This document shows, piece after piece, positions 18,747-27,589 of a stretch of 56,657 bases of DNA. A program made the position numbers and the translations under genes. The notes beneath the pieces were generated by a model. The model made no database searches and had not been told where the DNA came from. It saw nothing but the letters and a program-made list of their open reading frames with translations. The stretch covers positions 1 to 56,657 of the forward strand of contig NZ_RAVW01000005.1 of NCBI RefSeq assembly GCF_003611585.1, in the 5' to 3' direction. Origin of the DNA: Corallococcus exercitus (GTDB lineage: Bacteria; Myxococcota; Myxococcia; Myxococcales; Myxococcaceae). Position 1 is the stretch's first letter; each line of letters opens with the position of its first letter.

Positions 18747-20648
18747 GTGTTGGTCTGTGCCCCGGTCTGGGCGGCTTCGCTGGAGCTGCTCGGTCCGGAC
18801 GTGCCCGTGCCTCCGGAGGGCTTCACGGTCGCGGTGGTGCGCAGGGACGCCGGAGGCCAGCCGGTGGCGTTCACGCCGTCCTCGGTGACGGCGGAGGGCG
18901 CGGAGCTCAAGCCCGGACCGGACGCTCCTCCGCTGCGCACCTACGTCGTCGTGCCGAAGGCCCAGGCGCGCGAGGTGGTGGTGCGCGTGCAGGGCGACGG
19001 CGAGGAGGCCCGGGCCCGCTATGACGTGGGGCCACCCGCGAGCCACATGGAGCTGTCACTGGAGCCCGCGCTTCCGGTGAAGGGGCGCGACAAGGAGGCG
19101 ATGCTCACGGTGCGGAGGCTGCGGCCGGATGGGACGCCGGACGACAGCGGCGCGCCCCCGGTGCTGCGCGTGAGCACCGGGCAGGTGAAGGACCTCCAGC
19201 ACACCGGGCCGGGCACGTACACCGCTCGCTACGTGCTGCCCCCGACGCGCCTGCCCGAGGCGGCCATCCTCGTTGCGCTGTCCGCGTGGCCGCATCCGCA
19301 GTCGGTGCATGGGGCGTATGGGCGGCTGCTGGTGCCGCTGGCGACGGCGGTGGACCTGCCCGGCCGGAGCGAGCCCGGCGGTCAGGTGTCGCTGGAGGTG
19401 GCGGGGAAGCGCTTCGGGCCCGTGCCGGTGGACGCGAGCGGGCGCTTCGTGCTGCCGCTGGTGGTGCCTCCGGGCTACTCGCTCGCGCGGGGCGAGGTGA
19501 AGGACGATTCAGGCCACGTGGAGCGCCTCGCCATCGACCTCCAGCTGCCGCCCACGGATGGCCTGGCGTGCGTGCTCAACCCGCAGCGGCTGCCCGCGGA
19601 CGGCGTGTCCCAGGCCCGGCTGTTGTGCGCGACCAGTGATCCGAAGGGGCTCCCCGTGGCGGACGCGCGCGTCACGGTGAAGGCGAAGTACGGCCGGCTG
19701 GACGGGCCCCAGCGCGACACGAACGGCATGCTGGAGTGGCGCTACACGGCGCCGCGCACGCTCGCGGAGGATGAGCGCATCGAAGCGGCGTGGCCGCAGC
19801 GGGGCCCCGGCTCCCGCGAGTCGCTGCCGATGCAACTGGTGCAGGGCGCGGTGCGCGACGTGACGGTGTCGGTGTCCGAGCCCCTGGTGCACGCGGGCAC
19901 GACGGCGCGCGTGGTGGTGACGGCGCGGGATGCGGCAGGGCAGCCCCGTGCGGATGCGAAGGTGTCGCTGTCGTCGACGCTGGGAACGGCGGGCCCGGCG
20001 GTGGAGTCCCCGCCCGGGACTTTCACGCTGCCGTGGACCGCGCCGCAGGACCTCCTCGGGCCGGGCACGGACTTGACAGTGCGCGCCTATGGCCCGACAG
20101 GCACGGAGCCCGCGCGGCTCGCGGTGTGGCGGAGGGGGCAGTCGCTCGTCGCGGGCGTGGTGGACCTGGCGGGATGGCCGGTGCCCCGGCAGCCGCTCCG
20201 GGTGAACGGCGTGGAGAAGGTGACGGGGGAGGACGGGACGGTGGACGTGGGCACGGTGGTGCCCGGCAAGGTGCGCGTGTCGCACGGCGTGTGGCCGGGG
20301 CTCGACGTCACGGTGCACGTGCTGGGGCCGCGGGGGCCGGTGTTCCCGGAGTCCGCGCCGCTGGTGCCCGCGCCCGTGGTGCAACGGGTGGAGCTGGCGC
20401 CGCCGCTGCCGGTCAACGTGCGGGTGCGCGTGGAGGGCGCGCGGGTGACGTGCTGGGTGGAGGATTCGAACGGCCAGGTGCTGAAGGACCGGCCGGTGCA
20501 CGTCGCGCTGTCCGAGGGCGAGCGGGGTGACGAGTCCGTGCAGGACGGGCTCACGCGCTTCACCGTGCGCGGCGCGCGAGGCCCCGTGAGCGTGTCCGTG
20601 GCGGACGTGCGCACCGGCGTGACGGCGGTGGAAGAGGTGCGGCCTTGA
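18747..20648 (+). CDS. Exported protein with Ig-like/carrier repeats
   Basis: About 633 aa from the first ordinary start (GTG 18747). That start leaves only a stub of a signal peptide (MLVCAPVWA). If translation begins at the in-frame CTG at 18720 the N-terminus becomes MERLLLTALVLVCAPVWA, a textbook signal peptide, so the real start may be CTG. The body is a chain of beta-sandwich modules resembling bacterial Ig-like/invasin repeats (for example VTVSVSEPLVHAGTTARVVV, TARDAAGQPRADAKVSLSST, ATSDPKGLPVADARVTVKAK). No catalytic motif is seen. Its stop overlaps the start of the beta-barrel gene (TTGA), so the two products are probably made together and may form a complex at the outer membrane. 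Confidence 0.75.
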   Translation: MLVCAPVWAASLELLGPDVPVPPEGFTVAVVRRDAGGQPVAFTPSSVTAEGAELKPGPDAPPLRTYVVVPKAQAREVVVRVQGDGEEARARYDVGPPASHMELSLEPALPVKGRDKEAMLTVRRLRPDGTPDDSGAPPVLRVSTGQVKDLQHTGPGTYTARYVLPPTRLPEAAILVALSAWPHPQSVHGAYGRLLVPLATAVDLPGRSEPGGQVSLEVAGKRFGPVPVDASGRFVLPLVVPPGYSLARGEVKDDSGHVERLAIDLQLPPTDGLACVLNPQRLPADGVSQARLLCATSDPKGLPVADARVTVKAKYGRLDGPQRDTNGMLEWRYTAPRTLAEDERIEAAWPQRGPGSRESLPMQLVQGAVRDVTVSVSEPLVHAGTTARVVVTARDAAGQPRADAKVSLSSTLGTAGPAVESPPGTFTLPWTAPQDLLGPGTDLTVRAYGPTGTEPARLAVWRRGQSLVAGVVDLAGWPVPRQPLRVNGVEKVTGEDGTVDVGTVVPGKVRVSHGVWPGLDVTVHVLGPRGPVFPESAPLVPAPVVQRVELAPPLPVNVRVRVEGARVTCWVEDSNGQVLKDRPVHVALSEGERGDESVQDGLTRFTVRGARGPVSVSVADVRTGVTAVEEVRP

Positions 20649-23600
20649 GGTCTCCGCGCCCGGCGCATGGCGGTGTGCCCGCGACCAGGAGCGGCCGGGA
20701 GGACGCGCCTGCGTGCGGCGAGGTGCCCGTGCCCACCGGAATGTTCGTGCCCGAGACGGCGACACGCGATGCCCGGAGGGATCGTGAGGACACGTCGCGT
20801 CGTGGGAGGCGTGCGGAAGGCGCATGGCGGAGGGCTTTCGGCCACTCCGCCACAGTGGGCCTCGTGCTCGTCCTGCTCCTGCTGTCGTCCGTGGCATCCG
20901 CGCAGGCTCTGTCCTCGGACCTGCCCGCGCAGGCGTCGACCATCGCGGGGCGCGTCTGCGTGGACGTGGACGGCGATGGCCTCTGCGGCCCCGACGAGCC
21001 TGGGCTCGCGGACGTGCGGCTGGTGCTGGCCACCGGCCGCGAGGTGCGCACCGATGCCTTCGGCCGCTACCACCTCACCGGCGTGGACTCTCGCGTGCCG
21101 GACCTGACCGACGGCCCGCACCTGCGCCCCGGACGCCATGCGCTGAAGGTGGATCCGCGCAGCCTGCCGCCGTCCAGCCAGGTGGTCCCCCGGATCGCGA
21201 CCGTGGAGGTGCCCTGGGGCGCCGCCGTCCTCCAGGACTTCGCCGTGCGGCCTCCGCCCACGCGCCCCTCCGCGTCCGCCGCCACCGCACCCGGCCGTCC
21301 CCCCGAGGCACACGTCGCCAACAGCGGCCTGCGCTTCGTCATCAGCGGCCAGGCCTCCCCCGGCGACCGGGTCCGGGCGGGCGACGTGGACGCGACCGTG
21401 GAGGAGTCCGGCGCGTGGCTCGCGACGGTGCCGCTCCAGCCAGGAAGAAACACCCTCGTCATCACCACCACCTCGCCGGGCGGCGCGGTGGAGTTCACCC
21501 AGCAGTCCTTCGACGTGGTGCGACGCGGTGAGCACGGCTGGCTCGTCATCCCTCGGGAGAGGAATCGCCTGGGCGCCGTGCACGGGCTCTCCGCGGACGC
21601 GCCCGTGCCCGCGGGGGACACGTTCCTGAGCCTGGAGGTGCCCCCCGGCACCCAGGTGACGTCTCCCGACGCGAGCCTCCACGCGGGCCCCGATGGTGAG
21701 GTCCGCCTGCCCGTGCGGCTCGTGCCGGGACGCAACAGCGTCCCCCTCACGCTGGCGCCCCCCTCGCAGGCCTCGAGCACCGTGACGGTGTCCGTGGAAG
21801 CGCGGGCCCAGCCCTTCGTCGTGGGCCTGCTCGACGTGGAGGCCAGCATCGCGCCGGCCGGCGGCGGCTTCCGGCTGCGGGGCCGGGGCGCCCTCCACGG
21901 CGAGGCCCAGGTCGGGCCCGTTCAGGTGGTGGGGGAGCTGGACCTGAGCGACACCGACCTGCGCCAGCTGCACGACGCACCGCTCGCGGACTGGCTGCGC
22001 CCCCGGCTGCCCGAGCGCTTCGACCGCTGGCCCGACCCCGACCTCGTGCCGGCGGAGTGGGGCGACGCTTCCGTGTCCCTCACGCCCAACCCCGCCGAAG
22101 GACGCCTGCGCCTGGAGGCCCGGCACGACGCGTATGGCCGTGCGGGCTTCGGCACCTACCGCGCGCTCTTGCAGGACCGCGAGGTGGGCCGCTACCACCG
22201 CCCCCTCTTCGGCCCCTACGCGGAGCTGCGCGACCAGCTGGGCCCTGTGAGCGTGGGCCTGGACGTGTTCGCCGGAGGGTTGGTGGATCCGACACGCGGC
22301 CTGGCCGCGACGCCCGCGCACGAGGAGCTGCAGGCCACCGGCGGCAGCCTCTACTACCTGGGGGGCGGCACCGTGGCGGAGGGCTCCGAGCTGGTGCGCG
22401 TGGAGGTGCGCGACGGCGTCACCGGCCTGCCCCTGGGCGAGCAGCACCTCATCCGCGGCCGCGACTACGACATCGACTACCTCGCGGGCCGCATCCTGCT
22501 CGCGCGCCCGCTGTCGTTCCTCGCCGGCGTGTCACTGCTGCGCACGGACGCGCTCACCGAGGCGCCGGAGCCGGTGCTCGTCGTGGACTACGCCGTGCTG
22601 CACACCGGCGATCCACGCGACTCCGTGGGCGGTGAGGCCTGGGCGCGCTGGCGCGACTCCACCGTCGGCCTGGCCGCCGTGCGCGAGCGCCGCCTGGGGG
22701 CTCCATTCCAGCTGCTGTCGGGGCGGGGCCAGACGAAGCTGGGCGGCTACTCGCTCCTCGCCGAGGCCGCCGGCAGCCGGGGCCTCGCGGTGGAGTCGGA
22801 CGTGTTCGGCGTGTCGGACGACGGCGGCCTGTCCTTCCTCCGCCCGGTGGGCACGCAGGACGACCACGGCGGCGCGGTGGGCCTGCGCCTGAGCGGCCCC
22901 GGTGTCCTGGGCCCCGCGCATGGCGGCTCCGTGGACGCCGCGTGGCGCGAGCGCTCCCGGGGCTTCTCCGACGGCGCGCACGTGGACGCCGCGCGCTTCC
23001 GGCAGCTGTCCCTGCGCGTCACGCAGCCCGTGGGCCCGGTGGCGCTCACGCTCCTGGGCGACGAGCGGCGCTCCGCGGATCCGCGCCTGCCCTTCGAGGA
23101 CACGCCCTTTGGCGCCCGCACGCTGGGCGCCGCCGTGGGCTACGACCGCGGCGACTGGGGCGCGCGAGTGGAGCTGCGCGACAGCTGGCTGCGCGCCACC
23201 GACCTTCCTGGCGAGGGCGACGCGCTCGAGGGAGGCCGCACGTCCCTGGGCGTGGCGGGCCACTACGCGCTGTCCTCGCGCCTCACCCTGTCCGCGGGCC
23301 ACCGGCAGCGGCTGCACGAGCGCGGCGCTGGCCTGGGCCGCATGGACGACACCTTCACCTCCGCGGGCGTGGACGTGGTGCTGGACGAGGACGCCACCGT
23401 CGGGGTGAAGGGCGGCTGGGGCCCCGAGCTGGGCCCGCAGGCCTGGCTGGATGCGCGCGTGCGGCGCGGCCGGGAGACGTACTACGGCGGCTACTCCGTG
23501 GACGTGGACGGGCCGGACTTCGGCGCGGGCCGCGCCGTGACGGGCGCGCGCACGGAGGTGGGGGATGGCACCACCGTGTTCGTGGAGGACGTGAGCGCGC

Positions 23601-24445
23601 ACGACGCCATGGCGGTGCGGCGGGCCCGCGCGGTGGGCTTCCAGTGGGCGGCGGGCCAGAGCGGCTTCAGCGCGGGCGCCCGCTACGAGCGCGGCGTGCG
23701 CCAACCGCTGCCGCTGGACATCGCCAGCGACCTCACGCGCGACGTGGCCAGCGTGTCCGCGCAGTGGCTGCGCGAGCGCTTCCGGGCGGACGTGCGCGCG
23801 GAGTTGCGCCACGAGGAGGGCACCCCCGCGCGCGGCGCCTCCGGCCCGGTGGACCGCACCCAGGTGGTGCTGGCGCTGGCCGCCGAGGCGCAGCTGCTGA
23901 AGGACGTGACGGCCTCCGGACGGCTGGACTTCGCGCACACCGCGGGCCGGGAGGGGCTGGAGGCCCGGTTCGCGGAAGGGTTCGCGGCGCTCGTCTGGCG
24001 GCCCGGCCCCTGGCTGGTGGTGGCGCGCTACGGCCTCACGCGCGAGCTGTCCCCCGGCGCCCGCTTCGCCTTCGGGGACCGGGTGCTCCAGACGGTGTCG
24101 CTGATGCCAGCGGTGCGGCTGGGGGAGCGGCTCTCCGTGGCGTCGGGCCTGCACGTCGGACGCTCCAGCCTGGGCGAGTCCTCGCGCTGGGTGTGGACGG
24201 GCACGCTGCGGCCCGCGGTGCGGGTGCTGGGCGGACTGGAGGTCGCGGTGGAGGCCGCCCGGCGCACGTCCGCGGCGGATGGCCAGGGCCTGAGCGCGCT
24301 GCGGCCGGAAGTGGCCTACCGGCTGGACGAGCGCCTTCGGGTGGCCCTGGGGTACACCGTCCTGGGCTTCAGCGGCTTGGGTCTGGAGGCCAAACCGGAG
24401 GATGCTCCGGACCGCCTCTATCTCCGGGCGGAAGTGGCCTGGTAG
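20645..24445 (+). CDS. Large outer-membrane beta-barrel protein with SdrD-B-like domain
   Basis: A protein of up to 1266 aa. A hydrophobic signal (VGLVLVLLLLSSVASAQ) sits about 70 residues in if the TTG at 20645 is used, so ATG 20741 may be the real start. After the signal comes an SdrD-B/Cna-B-like domain (TIAGRVCVDVDGDGLCGPDE, VRTDAFGRYHLTGVDSR), then beta domains, then about 700 residues of alternating aromatic/charged strands ending in LYLRAEVAW, a typical C-terminal outer-membrane strand. The motif RGRDYDIDYLAGRILLARPL occurs in other barrel proteins that carry surface repeats. It is coupled to the upstream Ig-like gene, and a MYXO-CTERM gene follows 24 bp later. It could anchor or export the neighbouring surface proteins; this is inference. 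Confidence 0.8.
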   Translation: MRSPRPAHGGVPATRSGREDAPACGEVPVPTGMFVPETATRDARRDREDTSRRGRRAEGAWRRAFGHSATVGLVLVLLLLSSVASAQALSSDLPAQASTIAGRVCVDVDGDGLCGPDEPGLADVRLVLATGREVRTDAFGRYHLTGVDSRVPDLTDGPHLRPGRHALKVDPRSLPPSSQVVPRIATVEVPWGAAVLQDFAVRPPPTRPSASAATAPGRPPEAHVANSGLRFVISGQASPGDRVRAGDVDATVEESGAWLATVPLQPGRNTLVITTTSPGGAVEFTQQSFDVVRRGEHGWLVIPRERNRLGAVHGLSADAPVPAGDTFLSLEVPPGTQVTSPDASLHAGPDGEVRLPVRLVPGRNSVPLTLAPPSQASSTVTVSVEARAQPFVVGLLDVEASIAPAGGGFRLRGRGALHGEAQVGPVQVVGELDLSDTDLRQLHDAPLADWLRPRLPERFDRWPDPDLVPAEWGDASVSLTPNPAEGRLRLEARHDAYGRAGFGTYRALLQDREVGRYHRPLFGPYAELRDQLGPVSVGLDVFAGGLVDPTRGLAATPAHEELQATGGSLYYLGGGTVAEGSELVRVEVRDGVTGLPLGEQHLIRGRDYDIDYLAGRILLARPLSFLAGVSLLRTDALTEAPEPVLVVDYAVLHTGDPRDSVGGEAWARWRDSTVGLAAVRERRLGAPFQLLSGRGQTKLGGYSLLAEAAGSRGLAVESDVFGVSDDGGLSFLRPVGTQDDHGGAVGLRLSGPGVLGPAHGGSVDAAWRERSRGFSDGAHVDAARFRQLSLRVTQPVGPVALTLLGDERRSADPRLPFEDTPFGARTLGAAVGYDRGDWGARVELRDSWLRATDLPGEGDALEGGRTSLGVAGHYALSSRLTLSAGHRQRLHERGAGLGRMDDTFTSAGVDVVLDEDATVGVKGGWGPELGPQAWLDARVRRGRETYYGGYSVDVDGPDFGAGRAVTGARTEVGDGTTVFVEDVSAHDAMAVRRARAVGFQWAAGQSGFSAGARYERGVRQPLPLDIASDLTRDVASVSAQWLRERFRADVRAELRHEEGTPARGASGPVDRTQVVLALAAEAQLLKDVTASGRLDFAHTAGREGLEARFAEGFAALVWRPGPWLVVARYGLTRELSPGARFAFGDRVLQTVSLMPAVRLGERLSVASGLHVGRSSLGESSRWVWTGTLRPAVRVLGGLEVAVEAARRTSAADGQGLSALRPEVAYRLDERLRVALGYTVLGFSGLGLEAKPEDAPDRLYLRAEVAW

Positions 24446-24469
24446 TCGCCGGGCAGAGGGACGTCGAAC

Positions 24470-27400
24470 GTGCGAGTCTGGCGGATCATCCTGGGACTGG
24501 GGTTGTGCGCGGGCGTGGCTCGCGCGGAGTGGACCAACGTCCAGACCCAGACGGGCATCCCGAAGGCCGTGACCGTCTTCCGGCCCGGCTTCTTCGCCGT
24601 GGCGACCGACACGCAGCTGTACGTGTCGCGCGACGGCGGCGTGACGACCCTGAACGAGGGCATGGCGGGCAGCTTCCTGCGCGCCCCCGACTGCGTGGTG
24701 GGCATTCGCACGGATGGCACGCTCCGGAGCGTGGGCGGCTGTTCCCCGGCGGATGACGGCAAGCACCTGTTCCCCAACGACGGCAACGAGGTCGAGGTGC
24801 GCGCCGTGCACGTCACCGCGGACGGAGGCGTGGGCTACGCCGTCGCCGCCGAGCTGCCCCTGACGACCCCGCAGTTCCGCTCCTCGCTCGTCCCGAGGGA
24901 TGGCGGCACGGCCGAGTGGGGAGTCCTGGCGCCTCCACAGCCGGGGCAGACCGCGCAGCCGCAGCTCGCGGTGCTGCCGCCGCAGGCGGATGGCCTGCCG
25001 CAGGCGCTGTTCTCCGTGTCCTCGGCCAAGGCCAACTTCGTCTGGTACCGGGGCACGAGCGCGGTGTCCTACACCGCGGTGGGCAGCCCCTCGCTGAACC
25101 CGGCGCGCAGCGTGGCGCTCCTGCCAGGTGCGACGCCGGACAAGCCGCTCGCGTTCTTCGGCAACGACATGGCCCTGTTTCGAGGCACCCTGGGCGGCTC
25201 CGCCACTCCGTTCGAGCCCATCCCGCTGGCGCCCGGCGCGGTGGACGCGCTCGCGTTCGACGTGGCGAGCGGCTCCAGCGCGGGGACGGGCTTCGGCCTG
25301 CTGCTCCTCAAGCAATCGGACGGCAAGGTGACGGCGTTCAGCGCGGAGCCGGTGACGCCGCCCGCCTTGCCCGGCACGCTCTGGCGGCAGAACACGGACC
25401 TGCCCCTGGGCATCACCCAGTCCGCGCTGCAGCTGGCCTGCGCGGACGCGTCCTACTGCGTCGCCATCCTCAACGGGTACGCGCAGAACGTCCTCATCTA
25501 CGAGAACGCGAACGCGCCCAACGTGAGTGAGCTGCCGGCCAGCCTCCGCGTGGACGAGGGCACGACGCAGGACGTGCAGCTCAAGCTGCGCGACGGTGAC
25601 GGGGACGCCGTGCGGCTCTCGGCCACGGTGCGCGCGCCGGGCAGCCCGCTCACCGTCGTCCAGGAGCCGCTCGACTCGCGCGAGGACAGCGGGCTCAAGC
25701 TGAAGCTCACCGCGCCCCCGGGCATCTGCGCGAGCCAGACGTCCTTCCTGGACGTGGTGGCCTCCGACGGACTGCGCGCGCACGACACGCCGAAGGCCAT
25801 CGCGCTGGAGCTGCGCCACACCGTCGCGCCCGGCGCGCCCCAGGGGGCCACGCTGTCGGTGGACAGCGGCGCCTTCTTCATGGGCGGGCCCCCGGGCACG
25901 CTCACCCCCACGCGGGGCGCCACCGGCTGCGAGCCCGTCAAGTACGCCTGGACGACGCCCGCCCGGGCGCCGGTGCTCACCGTGGACGCCGTGGGGGTGG
26001 CCACGCTCACGCCGCCCTCCACCCGGGCGGACCGCTGCAAGGAGGGCATCACCGCCTACAACTACGAGGTGCGCGCGTACGACAGCGAGCTGGGTTCCCT
26101 GCCGACGACGGTCCCCGTGCAGCTCCACCCGTGGGGACCGCCCGACGCGCCGTTCACCAGTGGCACGCGCGAGGTCTACTCCGGCGCGGCCCTGAGCCCC
26201 CAGGCGACCCACCTGTGCGCGGCGCCTCCGGGCACGCCGCCGACGCCGGGACTGCCTCCGGTGTCGACGTTCTGGTCGGTGCTGGAGAACCCCTCGGGCG
26301 TGTCGGTGTTGGCCCTGCTGGGGAACAACCGGCGCCCGGTGGGCTCGGAGCCCCTGGAGGGCAACTCCGTGCTGCTCGCGTCTGCGACGTGCGTGGACAC
26401 GCTCCAGCTGAAGCTGCGCGCCTTCAACCGCATCACCGTGGACGGCTACGCCCTCGACGGCCCCCCGTCCGACGTGGACGTCGCGGTGAAGCCTCGGTGG
26501 GTGCCGGTGGATCTGGTGAGGACGGAGGTGGCGTTGGAGCCGCCGGAGGAGCGCAAGGTGCGCGGCCGCGTGACGACGAACCCGCCGGTCAACTGCACGG
26601 GCATGCGCGCCCTCTCCACGGTGGTGACGCTGGAGGACCCGTCCGACCCGAGCCGCGTGTTCGACACGAAGACGTACCCGTGGGCCGCGGGCACCTTCGA
26701 GCTGGACCTGCCCCCCACCTGCGGCGGCGCCAGCTACACCGTGCGCGCGCGCGTGCAGGAGGCGGTGGCGTCGGGCTCCGTCACGACGCCGGATGCGCTC
26801 ACGCCCTTCTCGAGGGAAGCGCGCGACGTGGAGCTGGGCGAGCTGGACGGCGAGCTCATCGCCACCTGCGGCGAGGGCGCCCGGGGCACGCTGCACCAGA
26901 CGATTCCGGAGGGGGCCTGCTCGGCGGTGGACCTGACGTGGGCGCATTCCGGGGGCCCGGAGCTGGCGCCGTTCGTCTCCCAGGGGGACTCGGTGGCGCT
27001 GGCCACGGTGGACACGCAGCTGGAGACCCTGGTGGGCGAGCACGTCATCCTGGACGTGACGGCCACGGGCGAGGGCGCCAGCGGGGCGGTGCGGCAGCAC
27101 GCGGCGCGCATCGGCGCCCGGCCCTTCGTGACGGTGGAGCGGCGCACGGAGACGACGGGCCTGGGCAGCGACTCCGGCCAGCTCGGCGTCACGGTGACGC
27201 TGCGCAACGACACCGCCTGCGGCGTGAGCGCCATCCGCTACGCGGAGACCGTCACCGGCGCGCAGGTGCTGCCCCAGTCGGTGACGCTGAACGGCCGGCC
27301 GGTGACGCCGGTGAACGTGACGGAGCAGCACTTCGAGGTGGAGCCGGTGCCGCTGCCCGCGGGCGCCACCGCGACGCTCACGTACGTGGTGCGCCCGGTG

Positions 27401-27589
27401 CTGTTGACCTCGCCGACGTACTCGGGGACCGCGACGCTGCGCGACGTCGTCGTGTCGCGGGCGGAGCCGCCGCCTGCCTCCACGTCGGGCTGCGGATGCT
27501 CCGGTGGGGGCTCGGGCGTGACGGCCTTCGGGCTGGGCGCGCTGGCGTGGGCCGCGCGGCGCCGGCGGGGCGTCAGAGCCCGAAGCTGA
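24470..27589 (+). CDS. MYXO-CTERM surface protein
   Basis: A 1039-aa exported protein. GTG at 24470 gives the signal peptide MRVWRIILGLGLCAGVARA. The N-terminal half may form a propeller-like region (VTVFRPGFFAVATDTQLYVS), followed by cadherin/Ig-like stretches (LPASLRVDEGTTQDVQLKLR, LTPPSTRADRCKEGITAYN) and a DUF11-like module near the end. The C-terminus is a clear MYXO-CTERM sorting signal: a Gly/Cys motif (GCGCSGG), a hydrophobic helix (GVTAFGLGALAWAA) and an Arg cluster (RRRRGVRARS). Such tails are processed by the myxobacterial rhombosortase-type system and the protein is displayed at the cell surface. The last 17 bp overlap the end of the convergent DUF4388 regulator. Confidence 0.88.
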   Translation: MRVWRIILGLGLCAGVARAEWTNVQTQTGIPKAVTVFRPGFFAVATDTQLYVSRDGGVTTLNEGMAGSFLRAPDCVVGIRTDGTLRSVGGCSPADDGKHLFPNDGNEVEVRAVHVTADGGVGYAVAAELPLTTPQFRSSLVPRDGGTAEWGVLAPPQPGQTAQPQLAVLPPQADGLPQALFSVSSAKANFVWYRGTSAVSYTAVGSPSLNPARSVALLPGATPDKPLAFFGNDMALFRGTLGGSATPFEPIPLAPGAVDALAFDVASGSSAGTGFGLLLLKQSDGKVTAFSAEPVTPPALPGTLWRQNTDLPLGITQSALQLACADASYCVAILNGYAQNVLIYENANAPNVSELPASLRVDEGTTQDVQLKLRDGDGDAVRLSATVRAPGSPLTVVQEPLDSREDSGLKLKLTAPPGICASQTSFLDVVASDGLRAHDTPKAIALELRHTVAPGAPQGATLSVDSGAFFMGGPPGTLTPTRGATGCEPVKYAWTTPARAPVLTVDAVGVATLTPPSTRADRCKEGITAYNYEVRAYDSELGSLPTTVPVQLHPWGPPDAPFTSGTREVYSGAALSPQATHLCAAPPGTPPTPGLPPVSTFWSVLENPSGVSVLALLGNNRRPVGSEPLEGNSVLLASATCVDTLQLKLRAFNRITVDGYALDGPPSDVDVAVKPRWVPVDLVRTEVALEPPEERKVRGRVTTNPPVNCTGMRALSTVVTLEDPSDPSRVFDTKTYPWAAGTFELDLPPTCGGASYTVRARVQEAVASGSVTTPDALTPFSREARDVELGELDGELIATCGEGARGTLHQTIPEGACSAVDLTWAHSGGPELAPFVSQGDSVALATVDTQLETLVGEHVILDVTATGEGASGAVRQHAARIGARPFVTVERRTETTGLGSDSGQLGVTVTLRNDTACGVSAIRYAETVTGAQVLPQSVTLNGRPVTPVNVTEQHFEVEPVPLPAGATATLTYVVRPVLLTSPTYSGTATLRDVVVSRAEPPPASTSGCGCSGGGSGVTAFGLGALAWAARRRRGVRARS

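Noticed and set aside
15450-19046. A 1198-codon minus-strand open frame
   Set aside because: Shadow of the sensor kinase and FecR-like genes; no domain is recognisable.
22532-27331. A 1599-codon minus-strand open frame opposite the beta-barrel and MYXO-CTERM genes
   Set aside because: Its translation is Arg/His/Gln-rich low-complexity sequence typical of antisense frames at high GC; the plus strand carries clear signal peptides and domains.
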